A stretch of DNA of 40,500 bases, taken from positions 1 to 40,500 of the forward strand of contig JAGAWN010000186.1 of the NCBI GenBank assembly GCA_017941355.1, read 5' to 3'. The stretch's first letter is position 1. The number at the start of each line of letters is the position of its first letter. Positions 24,732-33,405 of this stretch are shown here, piece after piece. The position numbers and the translations under genes were made by a program. The notes below the pieces were generated by a model that worked only from the letters and a program-made list of their open reading frames with translations, was not told the origin of the DNA and ran no database searches. Source of the stretch: Ruminiclostridium sp. (lineage in GTDB: Bacteria; Bacillota; Clostridia; Oscillospirales; Ruminococcaceae).

Positions 24732-25167
24732 TGTTCTTTGCCTCCAGTGCGGATATTTTGTCTATGCGGGTCTTGTGCCTGCCGCCCATGAACTCCGTGT
24801 GCAGCCACACGTCAAGTGACTCGGTCACAGAGCCGATGCCCATTGTGCGTCCGCCGAAGCAGATAACGTTCGAGTCGTTGTGCAGCTTCGTGTACTTCGC
24901 GGAATAGTAGTCGTAAGCAAGCGCCGCGCGGATACCCGGTATCTTGTTCGCCGCTATGGAAATGCCGATACCCGTTCCGCAGATCAGTACGCCCTTGTTG
25001 TCCGGGCTTTCAAGTACCTTCGCGCAGACCGCTTCCGCTATATCCGGGTAGTCAACCGGTTCGCCGCCGCAGCCCATGTCCTCATACTCAAAGCCGCTGT
25101 CTTTCAGATATGCGATCAGTGCAAGCTTCATTTCGTACCCGCCGTGATCGCAGCCAATGTATATCAT
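24721..25167 (-). CDS. rpiB: Ribose-5-phosphate isomerase B
   Basis: Interconverts ribose 5-phosphate and ribulose 5-phosphate in the pentose phosphate pathway, supplying PRPP. The 148-residue protein begins MIYIGCDHGGYEMK, has the catalytic cysteine C63 in CGTGIGISIAANK, and ends with the RHKTRIDKI segment of the family. The ATG at 25167 has AAAGGAG eight bases upstream; the GTG at 25176 sits inside that site. Its overlap with upp links ribose phosphate supply to nucleobase salvage. Confidence 0.95.
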   Translation of the reverse strand: MIYIGCDHGGYEMKLALIAYLKDSGFEYEDMGCGGEPVDYPDIAEAVCAKVLESPDNKGVLICGTGIGISIAANKIPGIRAALAYDYYSAKYTKLHNDSNVICFGGRTMGIGSVTESLDVWLHTEFMGGRHKTRIDKISALEAKNNVQ

Positions 25168-25191
25168 TGCTGTCACTCCTTTGTGTTACTG

Positions 25192-25220
25192 TTGACAATT
25201 TTATTTCAGTGTGTTATAAT
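25192..25220 (+). promoter_or_regulatory. Promoter of the 49-residue protein gene
   Basis: TTGACA (25192-25197), 17-bp spacer, TATAAT (25215-25220). A perfect consensus, followed by AGGAGGTG before the ATG at 25264. Confidence 0.92.
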
Positions 25221-25263
25221 TAAAGAAGAAAAACAGACCGTGTTTCTGACAGGAGGTGTTATC

Positions 25264-25413
25264 ATGTCAAATCAGGAATTATGCCTGCTCCTCGAAAGCG
25301 TTCTTGCTCTTATCGAGACAGGGAACAGTGACCGCGCCGCCGAGGTAATCAAAAACGGTATAAAGCGGATAGACAAGGAATACAAAAGGTCAGAAGATGA
25401 CAAGAATGACTGA
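25264..25413 (+). CDS. 49-residue helical-hairpin protein, function unknown
   Basis: A small acidic and basic helical protein, MSNQELCLLLESVLALIETG followed by NSDRAAEVIKNGIKRID. It has a perfect promoter, a strong AGGAGGTG site and a terminator directly after, so it is a genuine, well-expressed single-gene unit. The pattern (two helices with a turn at G-N-S-D) resembles one TPR-like repeat, and it resembles each half of the 87-residue protein at 28572-28835. The function is not known; protein-protein contact is a guess. Confidence 0.78.
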   Translation: MSNQELCLLLESVLALIETGNSDRAAEVIKNGIKRIDKEYKRSEDDKND

Positions 25414-25419
25414 ACTCAG

Positions 25420-25450
25420 GCTCCCGTATCACCGGGAGCTTGTTCTTTTT
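25420..25450 (+). terminator. Terminator of the 49-residue protein gene
   Basis: GCTCCCG (25420-25426) pairs with CGGGAGC (25433-25439), followed by TTGTTCTTTTT. Confidence 0.88.
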
Positions 25451-25489
25451 CTGACCGCCGTATTCAGAAATCATTCACTCAGGGGATCT

Positions 25490-26191
25490 TTACATATCTC
25501 CGCTCCCGCTCAGCTTCGCCAGACGTTCGCGCTCCGCCTGCGGGAGACGCAGATACTGCGGCATGAGCGCCGCCGCGTCGATGTCCGGGTACTGCTCAGC
25601 CGCGAGACATACTCCCACCCCGTTCTGATATCGCAGCGGGGCAGGGGCAAGCATTATCCTCCCGCCGCCGAAACGCTCACTGCACAGTTCCGCGCCGTCG
25701 CCTACAAGCATTACCGGCGCATCATCGAACTTTCCGTCAAGTTCCGCTTTCAGTTCGTCGCACTTTATCGCGCGGTCATCGCACAGCCGTGTGACTGTAC
25801 CGCCTTTTACCTCAAACAGCGCATTATACACCTGTCCGCAGCGTGCGTCCATTACTGCACAGACAACACCCTCAAACAGCGTGAGATTATATGCCATTGC
25901 GTGAAGCGTGGAAACCGCACGGACAGGCTTTCCCAGCGCGTAGGCTATCCCTTTGACCGCCGAAATGCCTATGCGCAGTCCCGTGAAAGAGCCGGGACCC
26001 GCGTTCACCGCAAGCACGTCGATATCGTTCAGCGTTAGCTGCGCATTGACCAGCATATCCGTTATCATCGGCATGAGGGTCTGTGAGTGGGTTATCCTGT
26101 TGTTGATGAAACTCTCCGCTATCACGCGCCCGCTGCCGCAGACTGCCGCACCGACGCTTACCGCGGAGCTGTCTATTCCTAAAATATTCAT
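25490..26191 (-). CDS. tsaB: tRNA threonylcarbamoyladenosine modification protein TsaB
   Basis: ASKHA-fold partner of TsaD in making t6A37 of ANN-decoding tRNAs. The 233-residue protein begins MNILGIDSSAVSVGAAV and has ITHSQTLMPMI and the hallmark NAGPGSFTGLRIG, then VSTLHAMA. It overlaps tsaE by four bases (ATGA). TsaD and RimI, often next to it, are not in the window. Confidence 0.95.
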   Translation of the reverse strand: MNILGIDSSAVSVGAAVCGSGRVIAESFINNRITHSQTLMPMITDMLVNAQLTLNDIDVLAVNAGPGSFTGLRIGISAVKGIAYALGKPVRAVSTLHAMAYNLTLFEGVVCAVMDARCGQVYNALFEVKGGTVTRLCDDRAIKCDELKAELDGKFDDAPVMLVGDGAELCSERFGGGRIMLAPAPLRYQNGVGVCLAAEQYPDIDAAALMPQYLRLPQAERERLAKLSGSGDM

Positions 26192-26628
26192 TTAACCTTC
26201 CTAACAGTTATTCTTCTGGAGTTTTCGCCGGTCTTTGCGATATCGACTGTGCGGACGTGTTCGAGTTCGTTCGCGAGTTCCGGTATGTTCTCGCTCCACT
26301 CGACGCAGATTATGCCGCCGCGGTCGAGATAATCGAAGAACCCGGTTGCGTACAGTTCATCGAGGTCGCCTATACGGAACAGGTCGAAATGGAACACGGG
26401 CGGGTCGCAGTTATACTCGTTGACAATTGCGAACGTGGGGCTTGTGACGGTATCGGGGTAGCCGAAATGCTTTGCGATACCCTTTGTGAAGTGGGTCTTT
26501 CCGGCACCCATTTCACCGGTGTAAAGGACGGTATCACCGGGATCCAGTGACCCGGCGAACCGTTCTGCCGCCGCGATAGTTTCCTCGGCGGAATTTGTTT
26601 CAAAAATCAAACTTTCTGTATCTGTCAT
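26188..26628 (-). CDS. tsaE: tRNA threonylcarbamoyladenosine biosynthesis ATPase TsaE
   Basis: The ATPase that cycles the TsaB-TsaD complex. The 146-residue protein has Walker A GEMGAGKT (38-45), the TSPTFAIVNEY segment and FHFDLFRI. The start is uncertain: ATG 26628 matches family N-termini and ATG 26643 lies five codons upstream; neither has a good ribosome binding site. Upstream lies a hairpin-rich repeat region rather than a recognisable promoter. It is coupled to tsaB. Confidence 0.93.
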   Translation of the reverse strand: MTDTESLIFETNSAEETIAAAERFAGSLDPGDTVLYTGEMGAGKTHFTKGIAKHFGYPDTVTSPTFAIVNEYNCDPPVFHFDLFRIGDLDELYATGFFDYLDRGGIICVEWSENIPELANELEHVRTVDIAKTGENSRRITVRKVK

Positions 26629-26683
26629 AACTAATATTAACATTCACACAAATCAGACTTCCGATCTGTTAAGAGAGTATCGA

Positions 26684-26880
26684 GTCTCCGTGAAACGGCA
26701 TGGGTGCAGGGTCCTCCCTGCCTCGAGGGTCCAGGGGCTGAGTAAGCCCCGGCGGGGGTGAAACGGGGGCAGAGCCCCCTCTTCTCTCTCAAATCTCTTA
26801 AAAAACGCTCCAAGGGATCCAAGGCGGCAGCCTTGGTCGAGTCCGGGGCGACGCTCCGGCGGAGTTTGAGGCAGAGCCTC
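26684..26880. repeat. Cluster of short hairpins and dispersed intergenic repeat, copy C
   Basis: A TCTCCGTGAAACGGCATGGG block shared with copies A and B is followed by successive perfect hairpins: 26706-26721 (GCAGGG/CCCTGC), 26734-26750 (GGGGCT/AGCCCC), 26765-26779 (GGGGGC/GCCCCC), 26819-26836 (CCAAGG/CCTTGG) and 26868-26880 (GAGGC/GCCTC). No coding sense is apparent. It separates fhs from tsaE. Confidence 0.7.
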
Positions 26881-26895
26881 ATCGCGCGCAAGCGC

Positions 26896-28569
26896 TTAAA
26901 ACAGACCTGAGATATTGCCGGCGTCGTCGATGTCGATACCGTAAGCTGCGGGCTTTTTGGGGAGACCGGGCATGGTCATGATATCGCCGGTATAGACTAC
27001 AACGAAGCCTGCGCCGGAGGACACTTTGAGGTCACGGACGGTGATATTGAAATTCGTGGGTTTGCCGAGTTTTGCGGGATCGTCCGACAGCGAATACTGG
27101 GTCTTTGCGACGCAGATCGGGAGTTTGTCCATACCGATCTCCTCGATCTTTTTGAGAGCCTTTTCGGCTGCTGCGGTGAAGATAACGCCGTCTGCGCGGT
27201 AGATCTCGCGGGCGAGAACACCTATCTTCTCCTTGATCGGGAGGGAAGCGTCGTAGAGGGGCTTGAAGCTGCTCTCGGGGTGTGCTTCGACAGTTGCAAG
27301 CACCTTGTTTGCGAGTTCTATGCCGCCCTCTCCGCCTTTGAGGAACACATCGGAGAATGCGACTTCAACGCCTTTCTGTTTGCAGTAGTCGGTCACATAA
27401 GCTATTTCGGCATCGGTATCGCTTGCAAAATGGTTGACTGCAACGACTACCGGAACGCCGAACTTGTGCATATTCTCGATATGCGTGCCGAGGTTTACGA
27501 TACCGGCTTTGAGAGCATCGAGGTTTTCGGTGCCGAGTTCGGTCTTGGGAACACCGCCGTTGTATTTGAGGGCGCGGATAGTTGCGACAAGCACCACGCA
27601 GACGGGTTTGAGACCGGCGAAACGGCACTTGATATCGAAGAACTTCTCCGCGCCGAGGTCGGAACCGAAGCCTGCTTCGGTGATGCAGTATTCGCCGGTT
27701 TTGAGGGCGAGTTTTGTTGCTCTTACGCTGTTGCAGCCGTGAGCTATGTTGGCGAAAGGTCCTCCGTGAATGAACGCGGGGTTGTTTTCGAGGGTCTGAA
27801 CGAGGTTGGGGTTCACAGCGTCCTTGAGGAGCGCAGCCATTGCACCCACAGCATTCAGGTCGCGAGCGAAAACGGGCTTTCCGTCGTAGGTGTAAGCAAC
27901 GAGAATGTTGCCGAGACGCTTTTTGAGGTCTGCAAGGCTGTCCGCTAAGCAGAGTATCGCCATTACCTCGCTTGCGACGGTGATGCGGAATCTGTCCTGA
28001 CGCGGAACGCCGTCAACGCGCGTTCCCATACCGATAACGCAGTTGCGGAGTGCGCGGTCGTTCATGTCAAGGCAGCGGTCGATCTGTATCATGCGGGGGT
28101 CTATGCCGAGTTCGTTGCCCTGCTGGAGGTGGTTGTCTATGATAGCGCAGAGCAGGTTGTTTGCGGCTGTGATGGCGTGCATATCGCCGGTGAAGTGGAG
28201 GTTGATGTCCTCCATGGGGACTACCTGCGAGTAACCGCCGCCGGCAGCGCCGCCCTTGATGCCGAATACGGGACCCAGCGAGGGTTCACGCAGGGCAAGG
28301 ACTGCTTTTTTGCCGAGCCTGTTCATAGCTTCCGCGAGACCTATGCTTGTGGTGGTCTTGCCTTCGCCGGCGGGAGTGGGGTTGATAGCGGTAACGAGTA
28401 CAAGCTTGCCGTCGGGCTTGTCGGAAAGGCTGTCGATGACTTTCTGCGGGATCTTGGCTTTGTAGTGTCCGTAGGGTTCGAGGTCATCGGCTTCAATACC
28501 GAGTTTTCCGGCGATCGTGTTGATCTTGGCAAGTTTTGCCTGCTGTGCGATTTCGATGTCTGTCAGCAT
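26896..28569 (-). CDS. fhs: Formate-tetrahydrofolate ligase
   Basis: ATP-dependent formation of 10-formyl-THF from formate, supplying one-carbon units for purines and, in acetogens, the Wood-Ljungdahl pathway. The 557-residue protein has the P-loop [10 protein letters not shown] near residue 65, [23 protein letters not shown] and the C-terminal [15 protein letters not shown]. Start choice: AAGGAG is one base before ATG 28575 but seven before ATG 28569, so 28569 is preferred. It follows the 87-residue helical-repeat gene by two bases and shares its promoter. Confidence 0.97.
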   Translation of the reverse strand: MLTDIEIAQQAKLAKINTIAGKLGIEADDLEPYGHYKAKIPQKVIDSLSDKPDGKLVLVTAINPTPAGEGKTTTSIGLAEAMNRLGKKAVLALREPSLGPVFGIKGGAAGGGYSQVVPMEDINLHFTGDMHAITAANNLLCAIIDNHLQQGNELGIDPRMIQIDRCLDMNDRALRNCVIGMGTRVDGVPRQDRFRITVASEVMAILCLADSLADLKKRLGNILVAYTYDGKPVFARDLNAVGAMAALLKDAVNPNLVQTLENNPAFIHGGPFANIAHGCNSVRATKLALKTGEYCITEAGFGSDLGAEKFFDIKCRFAGLKPVCVVLVATIRALKYNGGVPKTELGTENLDALKAGIVNLGTHIENMHKFGVPVVVAVNHFASDTDAEIAYVTDYCKQKGVEVAFSDVFLKGGEGGIELANKVLATVEAHPESSFKPLYDASLPIKEKIGVLAREIYRADGVIFTAAAEKALKKIEEIGMDKLPICVAKTQYSLSDDPAKLGKPTNFNITVRDLKVSSGAGFVVVYTGDIMTMPGLPKKPAAYGIDIDDAGNISGLF

Positions 28570-28571
28570 TT

Positions 28572-28835
28572 TCATTCTCCTTCGTTGTCCTGTTCCGGTT
28601 TTTTCATTGCATCGAGGATACCGTCTATAAGCGAGTTAGCCTTATCGGGCGCACCGGCTTCGAGGAGCGTTTTCACGGCAAAAAGCACTGTGAGCAGTTC
28701 AAGCTTGTTGCCGGGCGGCATTTTCCGCACCGAAGCGAGAAGCTCGTCCGTAAGTTCGAGTGCTTTATCGGTTTTCCCGCTGTCTGTCAGCGCTCTGACT
28801 GCAAGTGAAACGGTCAGTAGTTCAAGCTTTGCCAT
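28572..28835 (-). CDS. 87-residue protein with two TPR-like helical repeats, function unknown
   Basis: The protein is an internal duplication: [20 protein letters not shown] is followed by [10 protein letters not shown], then [20 protein letters not shown] by [10 protein letters not shown]. Each unit is a helix-turn-helix of about 40 residues like a TPR or HAT unit. The 49-residue protein at 25264 carries one similar unit. AAAGGAGG precedes the ATG, and the gene is directly in front of fhs under the same promoter, so its role may be linked to one-carbon metabolism, but that is inference from position only. I do not recognise a named family. Confidence 0.8.
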   Translation of the reverse strand: MAKLELLTVSLAVRALTDSGKTDKALELTDELLASVRKMPPGNKLELLTVLFAVKTLLEAGAPDKANSLIDGILDAMKKPEQDNEGE

Positions 28836-28879
28836 GATATATCCTCCTTTTTTCGGCAGTTTCCTGTGCGTACAAAGAC

Positions 28880-28908
28880 ATTATAACATATTTCCGTGAT
28901 TATTGCAA
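28880..28908 (-). promoter_or_regulatory. Promoter of the helical-repeat protein and fhs operon
   Basis: Minus strand: TTGCAA (28903-28908), 17-bp spacer, TATAAT (28880-28885). Confidence 0.82.
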
Positions 28909-29051
28909 TATCAACCGGAAAATTTTATATTCAGGTGTTCGGCGGGGGGACAGGTTGGAAAAACTGCACATAAAGCGGGGCAAAGTTTTGTTGAAACGGA
29001 CGTTTTTTCGGAAAAAGCGCGGAAAGTCTCCACAAACGTCCCGTTTTATGG

Positions 29052-29057
29052 TATAAT
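29052..29057 (+). promoter_or_regulatory. -10 box of the 2-hydroxycarboxylate transporter gene
   Basis: TATAAT at 29052-29057; the -35 position (29029-29034) reads TCCACA, a poor match, so activation may be needed. Confidence 0.65.
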
Positions 29058-29075
29058 CATAGGTACGCAGAAAAA

Positions 29076-29121
29076 ATGCCGTGATACCGCTCCGGACGGG
29101 GGCGGTATCTGTACGGGGCAT
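29076..29121 (+). promoter_or_regulatory. Structured leader hairpin before the transporter gene
   Basis: ATGCC (29076-29080) pairs with GGCAT (29117-29121), and inside it GATACCGC (29083-29090) pairs with GCGGTATC (29102-29109). The hairpin lies between the -10 box and the ribosome binding site and has no T-run, so it is a leader structure, not a terminator. Confidence 0.6.
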
Positions 29122-29149
29122 CTGACGTTTACGGAAAGAGGTGTGCTTT

Positions 29150-30439
29150 ATGAAAAATATCAGGATAGCCGGACTTGACATCAAGTGGTTCATTATCATT
29201 GCGGTCATAGTAGTGGCGGGCTGCGCTCTGAACGTACTGCCTGCCGGAATGGTGGGAGCTTTCCTGTTTCTGATGATATTCGGCGCGCTGCTGAATCAGA
29301 TAGGGAACGTAACGCCGTTTGTAAAGACGTTTCTGGGCGGCGGCGCTATCGTCTGTATCTTCGGCGGGGCGGCGCTTACCTACTGGAACATCATTCCCGC
29401 AGATGTAACGGAGAACTGCACCACGTTTATGAAAAGTGCGGGATTTCTTGATTTCTACATATCCGCGCTGATAACCGGCTCGATACTCGGAATGAACCGC
29501 AGACTGCTCATAAAGGCGGCGGTAAGGTATCTGCCCTGCATTATCGGAGCGGTTGCGGGGGCGCTGGGACTTGTGGCGCTGTTCGGCAACATTTTCGGAA
29601 TGAACGCGGGTGAGTCGATAGCCTACATCGGGATACCGATAATGGGCGGCGGAATGGGCGCGGGTGCTGTGCCTATTTCAAAGGTATTCGAGAGTGCGCT
29701 GGATATCCCGTCGGAGACGATACTCAGCAGGCTTGTTCCCGCCGTTGCGCTGGGCAACGCGCTTGCTATCGTGTTCGGGGGACTGCTCAACAAGCTTGGC
29801 AGCGCTGTCCCGAAGCTCAGCGGGAACGGGAAGCTTGTTATCTCGAAGGACGACTCTCTCAAAGAGGAACACAAGGAACTGAAAGTCGAGGGCATCGAGA
29901 ACTACGCTGTGGGCGTTATCATCTCCACCGCGTTCTTCGCTCTCGGAACGGTGATCTCGTCCCTTGTGGGGAAGCTGGGGCTGGAGATACACCCCTATGC
30001 GTGGATGATAATTTCGGTGGCTGTGGTGAAGTGTCTCGGGCTTATTCCGGAAAAGTATGAGGACGACGCGGCGCTGTGGTACAGCTTTGTTTCAAAGAAC
30101 TGGACAGCCGCGCTCATGCTCGGCATCGGCATTGCCTACACGGACATGGGGCAGATAATCGAGTCGTTCTCGCCGCTGTATCTTGTTCTTGTATTTGTGA
30201 CAGTTCTCGGCGCGGTGCTGGGTTCGGGTCTTATCGGCAGGCTTGTGGGATTCTATCCTATCGAAGCCGCTATAACCGCGGGACTTTGCATGGCGAACAT
30301 GGGCGGTACGGGAGATGTGGCTGTGCTTATGGCGGCAAAGAGAATGGAGCTTATGCCGTTCGCGCAGATCTCCTCGCGGCTCGGCGGCGCGTTTATTATC
30401 CTCATGGCATCGTTGCTTGTGCCTGTATTCTTCGGTTGA
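29150..30439 (+). CDS. 2-hydroxycarboxylate transporter (citrate/malate:cation symporter)
   Basis: A 429-residue membrane protein of the 2HCT family (CitS, CimH, MleP type). It has about eleven hydrophobic segments. The two family signature loops are visible: GGGMGAGAVPISK in the middle and CMANMGGTGDVAVLMAAKRM-ELMPFAQISSR near the C-terminus; in this family the GGxG motifs form re-entrant loops and the arginine of the second binds substrate. Citrate, malate or another 2-hydroxy acid may be carried; no citrate lyase genes are nearby. The start is ATG 29150, with GAAAGAGGTG upstream. A structured leader precedes it. Confidence 0.92.
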   Translation: MKNIRIAGLDIKWFIIIAVIVVAGCALNVLPAGMVGAFLFLMIFGALLNQIGNVTPFVKTFLGGGAIVCIFGGAALTYWNIIPADVTENCTTFMKSAGFLDFYISALITGSILGMNRRLLIKAAVRYLPCIIGAVAGALGLVALFGNIFGMNAGESIAYIGIPIMGGGMGAGAVPISKVFESALDIPSETILSRLVPAVALGNALAIVFGGLLNKLGSAVPKLSGNGKLVISKDDSLKEEHKELKVEGIENYAVGVIISTAFFALGTVISSLVGKLGLEIHPYAWMIISVAVVKCLGLIPEKYEDDAALWYSFVSKNWTAALMLGIGIAYTDMGQIIESFSPLYLVLVFVTVLGAVLGSGLIGRLVGFYPIEAAITAGLCMANMGGTGDVAVLMAAKRMELMPFAQISSRLGGAFIILMASLLVPVFFG

Positions 30440-30471
30440 TCCGGGGCTTTTCGGCGGGGGAGAGAACCCGC

Positions 30472-30500
30472 TTGACATCATTTGGCGAATGTGATATAAT
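30472..30500 (+). promoter_or_regulatory. Promoter of the first surface C1 protease gene
   Basis: TTGACA (30472-30477), 17-bp spacer ending in TGA (extended -10), TATAAT (30495-30500). Confidence 0.92.
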
Positions 30501-30559
30501 TGCACTGTGTTCCGGAAGAGAACCGGGCTCTATCTTACGATCAGGAAAGGATAACAGCT

Positions 30560-33148
30560 ATGAGAAAACAAATCAAATCGGCTGCGGCAGCCGCGCTTGC
30601 GGCAATGCTTGCGGCTGCGAACTGCGTACCGGTCAGCGCGGCGGGCAAGCTCTCACTTACCAAGGACGATCTTGTGAAAGCCCTTTACATTCTGGGCTAC
30701 GAAGAAGCTCCGCCTTACGAAGTGAAGCGTCAGCCTGACGTTGATACTTCCGGGCTTCCGTCAAAGTTCGACCTGAGAGACGTTGACGGCAAGAACTACG
30801 TTTCCCCGGTCAAGATCCAGAATCCGTGGCTTACCTGCTGGAGCTTCGGCGCTACCGCGGCTGCCGAAACAAGCATTGCTTACGAAAAGGGTCACGATTA
30901 CAATAATGATACCGGAAGCGACGAGGACGCTTTGTTCGACCTGTCCGAAAAGCACCTCGCGTGGTTCGCCTACACCGCGCTGCCTGAGGATTCAAAGGAA
31001 TTTCCGTCACAGGCGGGAGAGGGCTATCGGTTCACTTACTTTGACGAAGCAGATGCCGAAGAGATATCCAGAACGGTATATAACCAGGGCGGTTTTATGA
31101 ACTACGCCACAGCGGTGTATTCTTCCGGAATGGGTCCCAACCTTGAGGGGGTAGTGCCTTACGAGGAGACTACCAAAAAGGACGTGGCAGGAATAACGCT
31201 TTATGTATATGAGATATCTCCGACCGGCGGATTTACCTGTACTAAAACAGAATATGACACGTCCGAAACAACTGTCGAGGAACTCAGAAAAGAGTGGACG
31301 GAAAAGGGATACATCGAAGACGAAACTCCTGACGGCGCAGAGATGGCATATTGGATCGTTTCTTCGGGAATGTCCCAGGTGCCGCTGACCCCGGAGCAGC
31401 AGGAAAAGATGAATGAAGAGATGGGCGGAGAGACCCAGAAGCATTTCATAGCTTTTATGGACACCTCCACCGGCGACTGGACGCTTGACGAGAGCCAGCG
31501 CTTCATGAGCTTTTACACGCTCAAAGACGGAAATATGCTGCCCTGTCCCGCTCTCGAAGGCGAGAACGGCGAATACATCTTCAATCAGGCAGGCGTTGAC
31601 GCGATAAAGTCCGAGGTCGTGAACGGAAGAGCGGTTTCGATAACGTTCCTCGCGGATCAGTCCAGCCCCGAAGACGAGATAGCGGCAAACGGCGAGAGCT
31701 ACATCAGCTTTGTCGATAAGGACGGCAATTTCACAAAGGATAAGCTTGCGGAATACTGGACACATTACACATACGACAAGGACTACGATCCCGCAGACAA
31801 GAACTCCGTGAACAAAAAGGTCAGCATGAATCACGCCGTCTGCATCGTAGGCTATGACGACGATTTCCCGAAAGAATATTTCAGAGATCCGAAAGGAACT
31901 ATCGGCGGCAACGGCGCGTTCCTCGTGAAGAACAGCTGGGGCGATGCCCAATACAACGAGAACGGCGATCTGATGACCACATGGGGCAACGCGGGTACAG
32001 GCTACTTTTGGCTGTCCTACTACGATCAGAGTCTCGATCTTCCCGAAAGCTTCGATTTCGAGACAGAGAGCGAGTATGTTCCGCACAACATAGATATGTA
32101 CGACTTCCTCCCCAACGGCGGACTTAAAAGCAAGTCCTTTGACGGCGATGTGTATATGGCAAATGTGTTCACGGCACAGAGCAACTGCACAGTCCGCTAC
32201 ATCGGTCTTGAAAGCGCTGAGGCTGACATCGACGTGGATTACAGCGTATATCTGCTGAACGATGACGCAAAAAGCCCGATCGACGGCGAGCTTTTCGCGG
32301 AGGATACCGAGCATTTCGACTACGCGGGCTATCATGTTGTCGATATCGGCAAGACATGGTATCTGCCCAAGGGCGCGAAGTATTCCATAGTTGCAAAGGC
32401 AGGCGCGGACGGCAAGAGCGAACTCTACTACGCGGAAGTTTTCAACGAGAAAGATATAACGGGTGAAGGTATGCTCCCCGGCGCAACCTATGACATGAGC
32501 ATAAACGGCATCGTGAACCCCGGCGAAAGCTTCGTGGGAACAAGCCTTGAGGACTCCGGCGCATGGGTGGATTGGTCTGACGTTGTTACTGAAATGAGAG
32601 AGAGCAGCCTTGAAGTTATACCCCACGGCATTGCGTATGACAACTTCCCGATCAGAAGCTATCCGCAGACCGAACCCTACACCATATTCAACCTGAACAG
32701 CGAACCCGAAAAGGAGATCTACAAGGTCGGCGACAAGATCACAGGCTATGCTGTGGTACAGAACAACAGCGGCTATGATCTCAGCGAACTCGGTGACATC
32801 TCCCTCGCGGTGAATATCGGCGGCGTTAAGAACTTCCCCATCGGCAGGATCTCGACTCTGAAACCCGAAGAGAGCAAGATGTTCACTTACGAATACACCG
32901 TGACTGCGAAAGACGCGGCTGCGGGCAAGCTCACAAGCACGGTCTCCGTACTGTTCGACGGCGTTGAAGCCGATTCCGGCGCGCTGTTCGCGGAGACTCT
33001 CACATTCACTGTCAATACCGAAGAGAGCGGTTCGTCCGTTGACGGCGCTTCCGACAAGAACCCCGCTACCGGCAGCGAGATATTCTCGCTCGCAGTTCTC
33101 GCGGGTGCTGCGGCGGCAACTGCGTTCGTAAGCAGAAAACGCAGATAA
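30560..33148 (+). CDS. Sortase-anchored papain-like (C1A) surface protease with lectin-like domain
   Basis: An 862-residue exported cysteine protease. The signal peptide begins MRKQIKSAAAAALAAMLAA and ends near VSA-AGK. Papain core: Q87 (oxyanion), C93 in TCWSFG, H425 in NHAVCIVGYDDD and N458 in VKNSWG, with an unusually long insert between C93 and H425. It is followed by a lectin-like domain (YMANVFTAQSNCTVRYIGLE to DNFPIRSYPQTEP), as in clostridial Cwp84-type proteases, and an Ig-like module. The C-terminus has NPATG (834-838), a hydrophobic segment and RKRR, a sortase signal. A paralogue follows in tandem. The substrate is unknown; surface-protein maturation or gut protein degradation is inferred. 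Confidence 0.92.
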   Translation: MRKQIKSAAAAALAAMLAAANCVPVSAAGKLSLTKDDLVKALYILGYEEAPPYEVKRQPDVDTSGLPSKFDLRDVDGKNYVSPVKIQNPWLTCWSFGATAAAETSIAYEKGHDYNNDTGSDEDALFDLSEKHLAWFAYTALPEDSKEFPSQAGEGYRFTYFDEADAEEISRTVYNQGGFMNYATAVYSSGMGPNLEGVVPYEETTKKDVAGITLYVYEISPTGGFTCTKTEYDTSETTVEELRKEWTEKGYIEDETPDGAEMAYWIVSSGMSQVPLTPEQQEKMNEEMGGETQKHFIAFMDTSTGDWTLDESQRFMSFYTLKDGNMLPCPALEGENGEYIFNQAGVDAIKSEVVNGRAVSITFLADQSSPEDEIAANGESYISFVDKDGNFTKDKLAEYWTHYTYDKDYDPADKNSVNKKVSMNHAVCIVGYDDDFPKEYFRDPKGTIGGNGAFLVKNSWGDAQYNENGDLMTTWGNAGTGYFWLSYYDQSLDLPESFDFETESEYVPHNIDMYDFLPNGGLKSKSFDGDVYMANVFTAQSNCTVRYIGLESAEADIDVDYSVYLLNDDAKSPIDGELFAEDTEHFDYAGYHVVDIGKTWYLPKGAKYSIVAKAGADGKSELYYAEVFNEKDITGEGMLPGATYDMSINGIVNPGESFVGTSLEDSGAWVDWSDVVTEMRESSLEVIPHGIAYDNFPIRSYPQTEPYTIFNLNSEPEKEIYKVGDKITGYAVVQNNSGYDLSELGDISLAVNIGGVKNFPIGRISTLKPEESKMFTYEYTVTAKDAAAGKLTSTVSVLFDGVEADSGALFAETLTFTVNTEESGSSVDGASDKNPATGSEIFSLAVLAGAAAATAFVSRKRR

Positions 33149-33207
33149 GAGAAGCGGGGCTTTCCTGCGGGGGCGGGAAAACCTTTTTCCTGCACCCCCT
33201 CCCTCTC

Positions 33208-33285
33208 CCAAAAGGACTTTACTCCGTGAGGCTGTTTTCCGCAATGGGCGGGTCATCTGCCCCGCAGCCGTTATTCTCTGCCGGA
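33208..33285. repeat. Dispersed repeat, second type, copy 1
   Basis: A stretch containing CCAAAAGGACTTTACTCCGT, GGCGGGTCATCTGCCCCGCAG and CCGTTATTCTCTGCCGGA. It matches 39320-39398 with scattered substitutions; both copies lie after an exported or carbohydrate-active gene. Confidence 0.75.
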
Positions 33286-33316
33286 GAGTACAATAACAGC
33301 AAGTATAACAGAAAAG

Positions 33317-33339
33317 ACCTGCCGTGAAGCGGGTTTTTT
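33317..33339 (+). terminator. Terminator after the first protease gene
   Basis: ACCTGC (33317-33322) pairs with GCGGGT (33329-33334, one G-U pair), followed by a run of six T. Confidence 0.7.
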
Positions 33340-33344
33340 CGTTT

Positions 33345-33378
33345 TTGGCAGATGTATTGACCTCCGTGAAACGGCAAT
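33345..33378 (+). repeat. Dispersed intergenic repeat, copy D
   Basis: GGCAGATGTATTGACCTCCG, then TGAAACGGCA. It shares the GCAGATGTA and CTCCGTG-CGGCA blocks with the copies at 6489, 16513 and 26684. Confidence 0.55.
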
Positions 33379-33405
33379 ATCCATACAGATATGCACATAT
33401 ACCGC

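Noticed and set aside
26637-26891. 84-residue frame on the minus strand between tsaE and fhs
   Set aside because: It is made of the hairpin repeat region and lacks a ribosome binding site.
31007-33256. Open frame of 749 residues on the minus strand
   Set aside because: Antisense to the first C1 protease gene, whose catalytic residues are intact.
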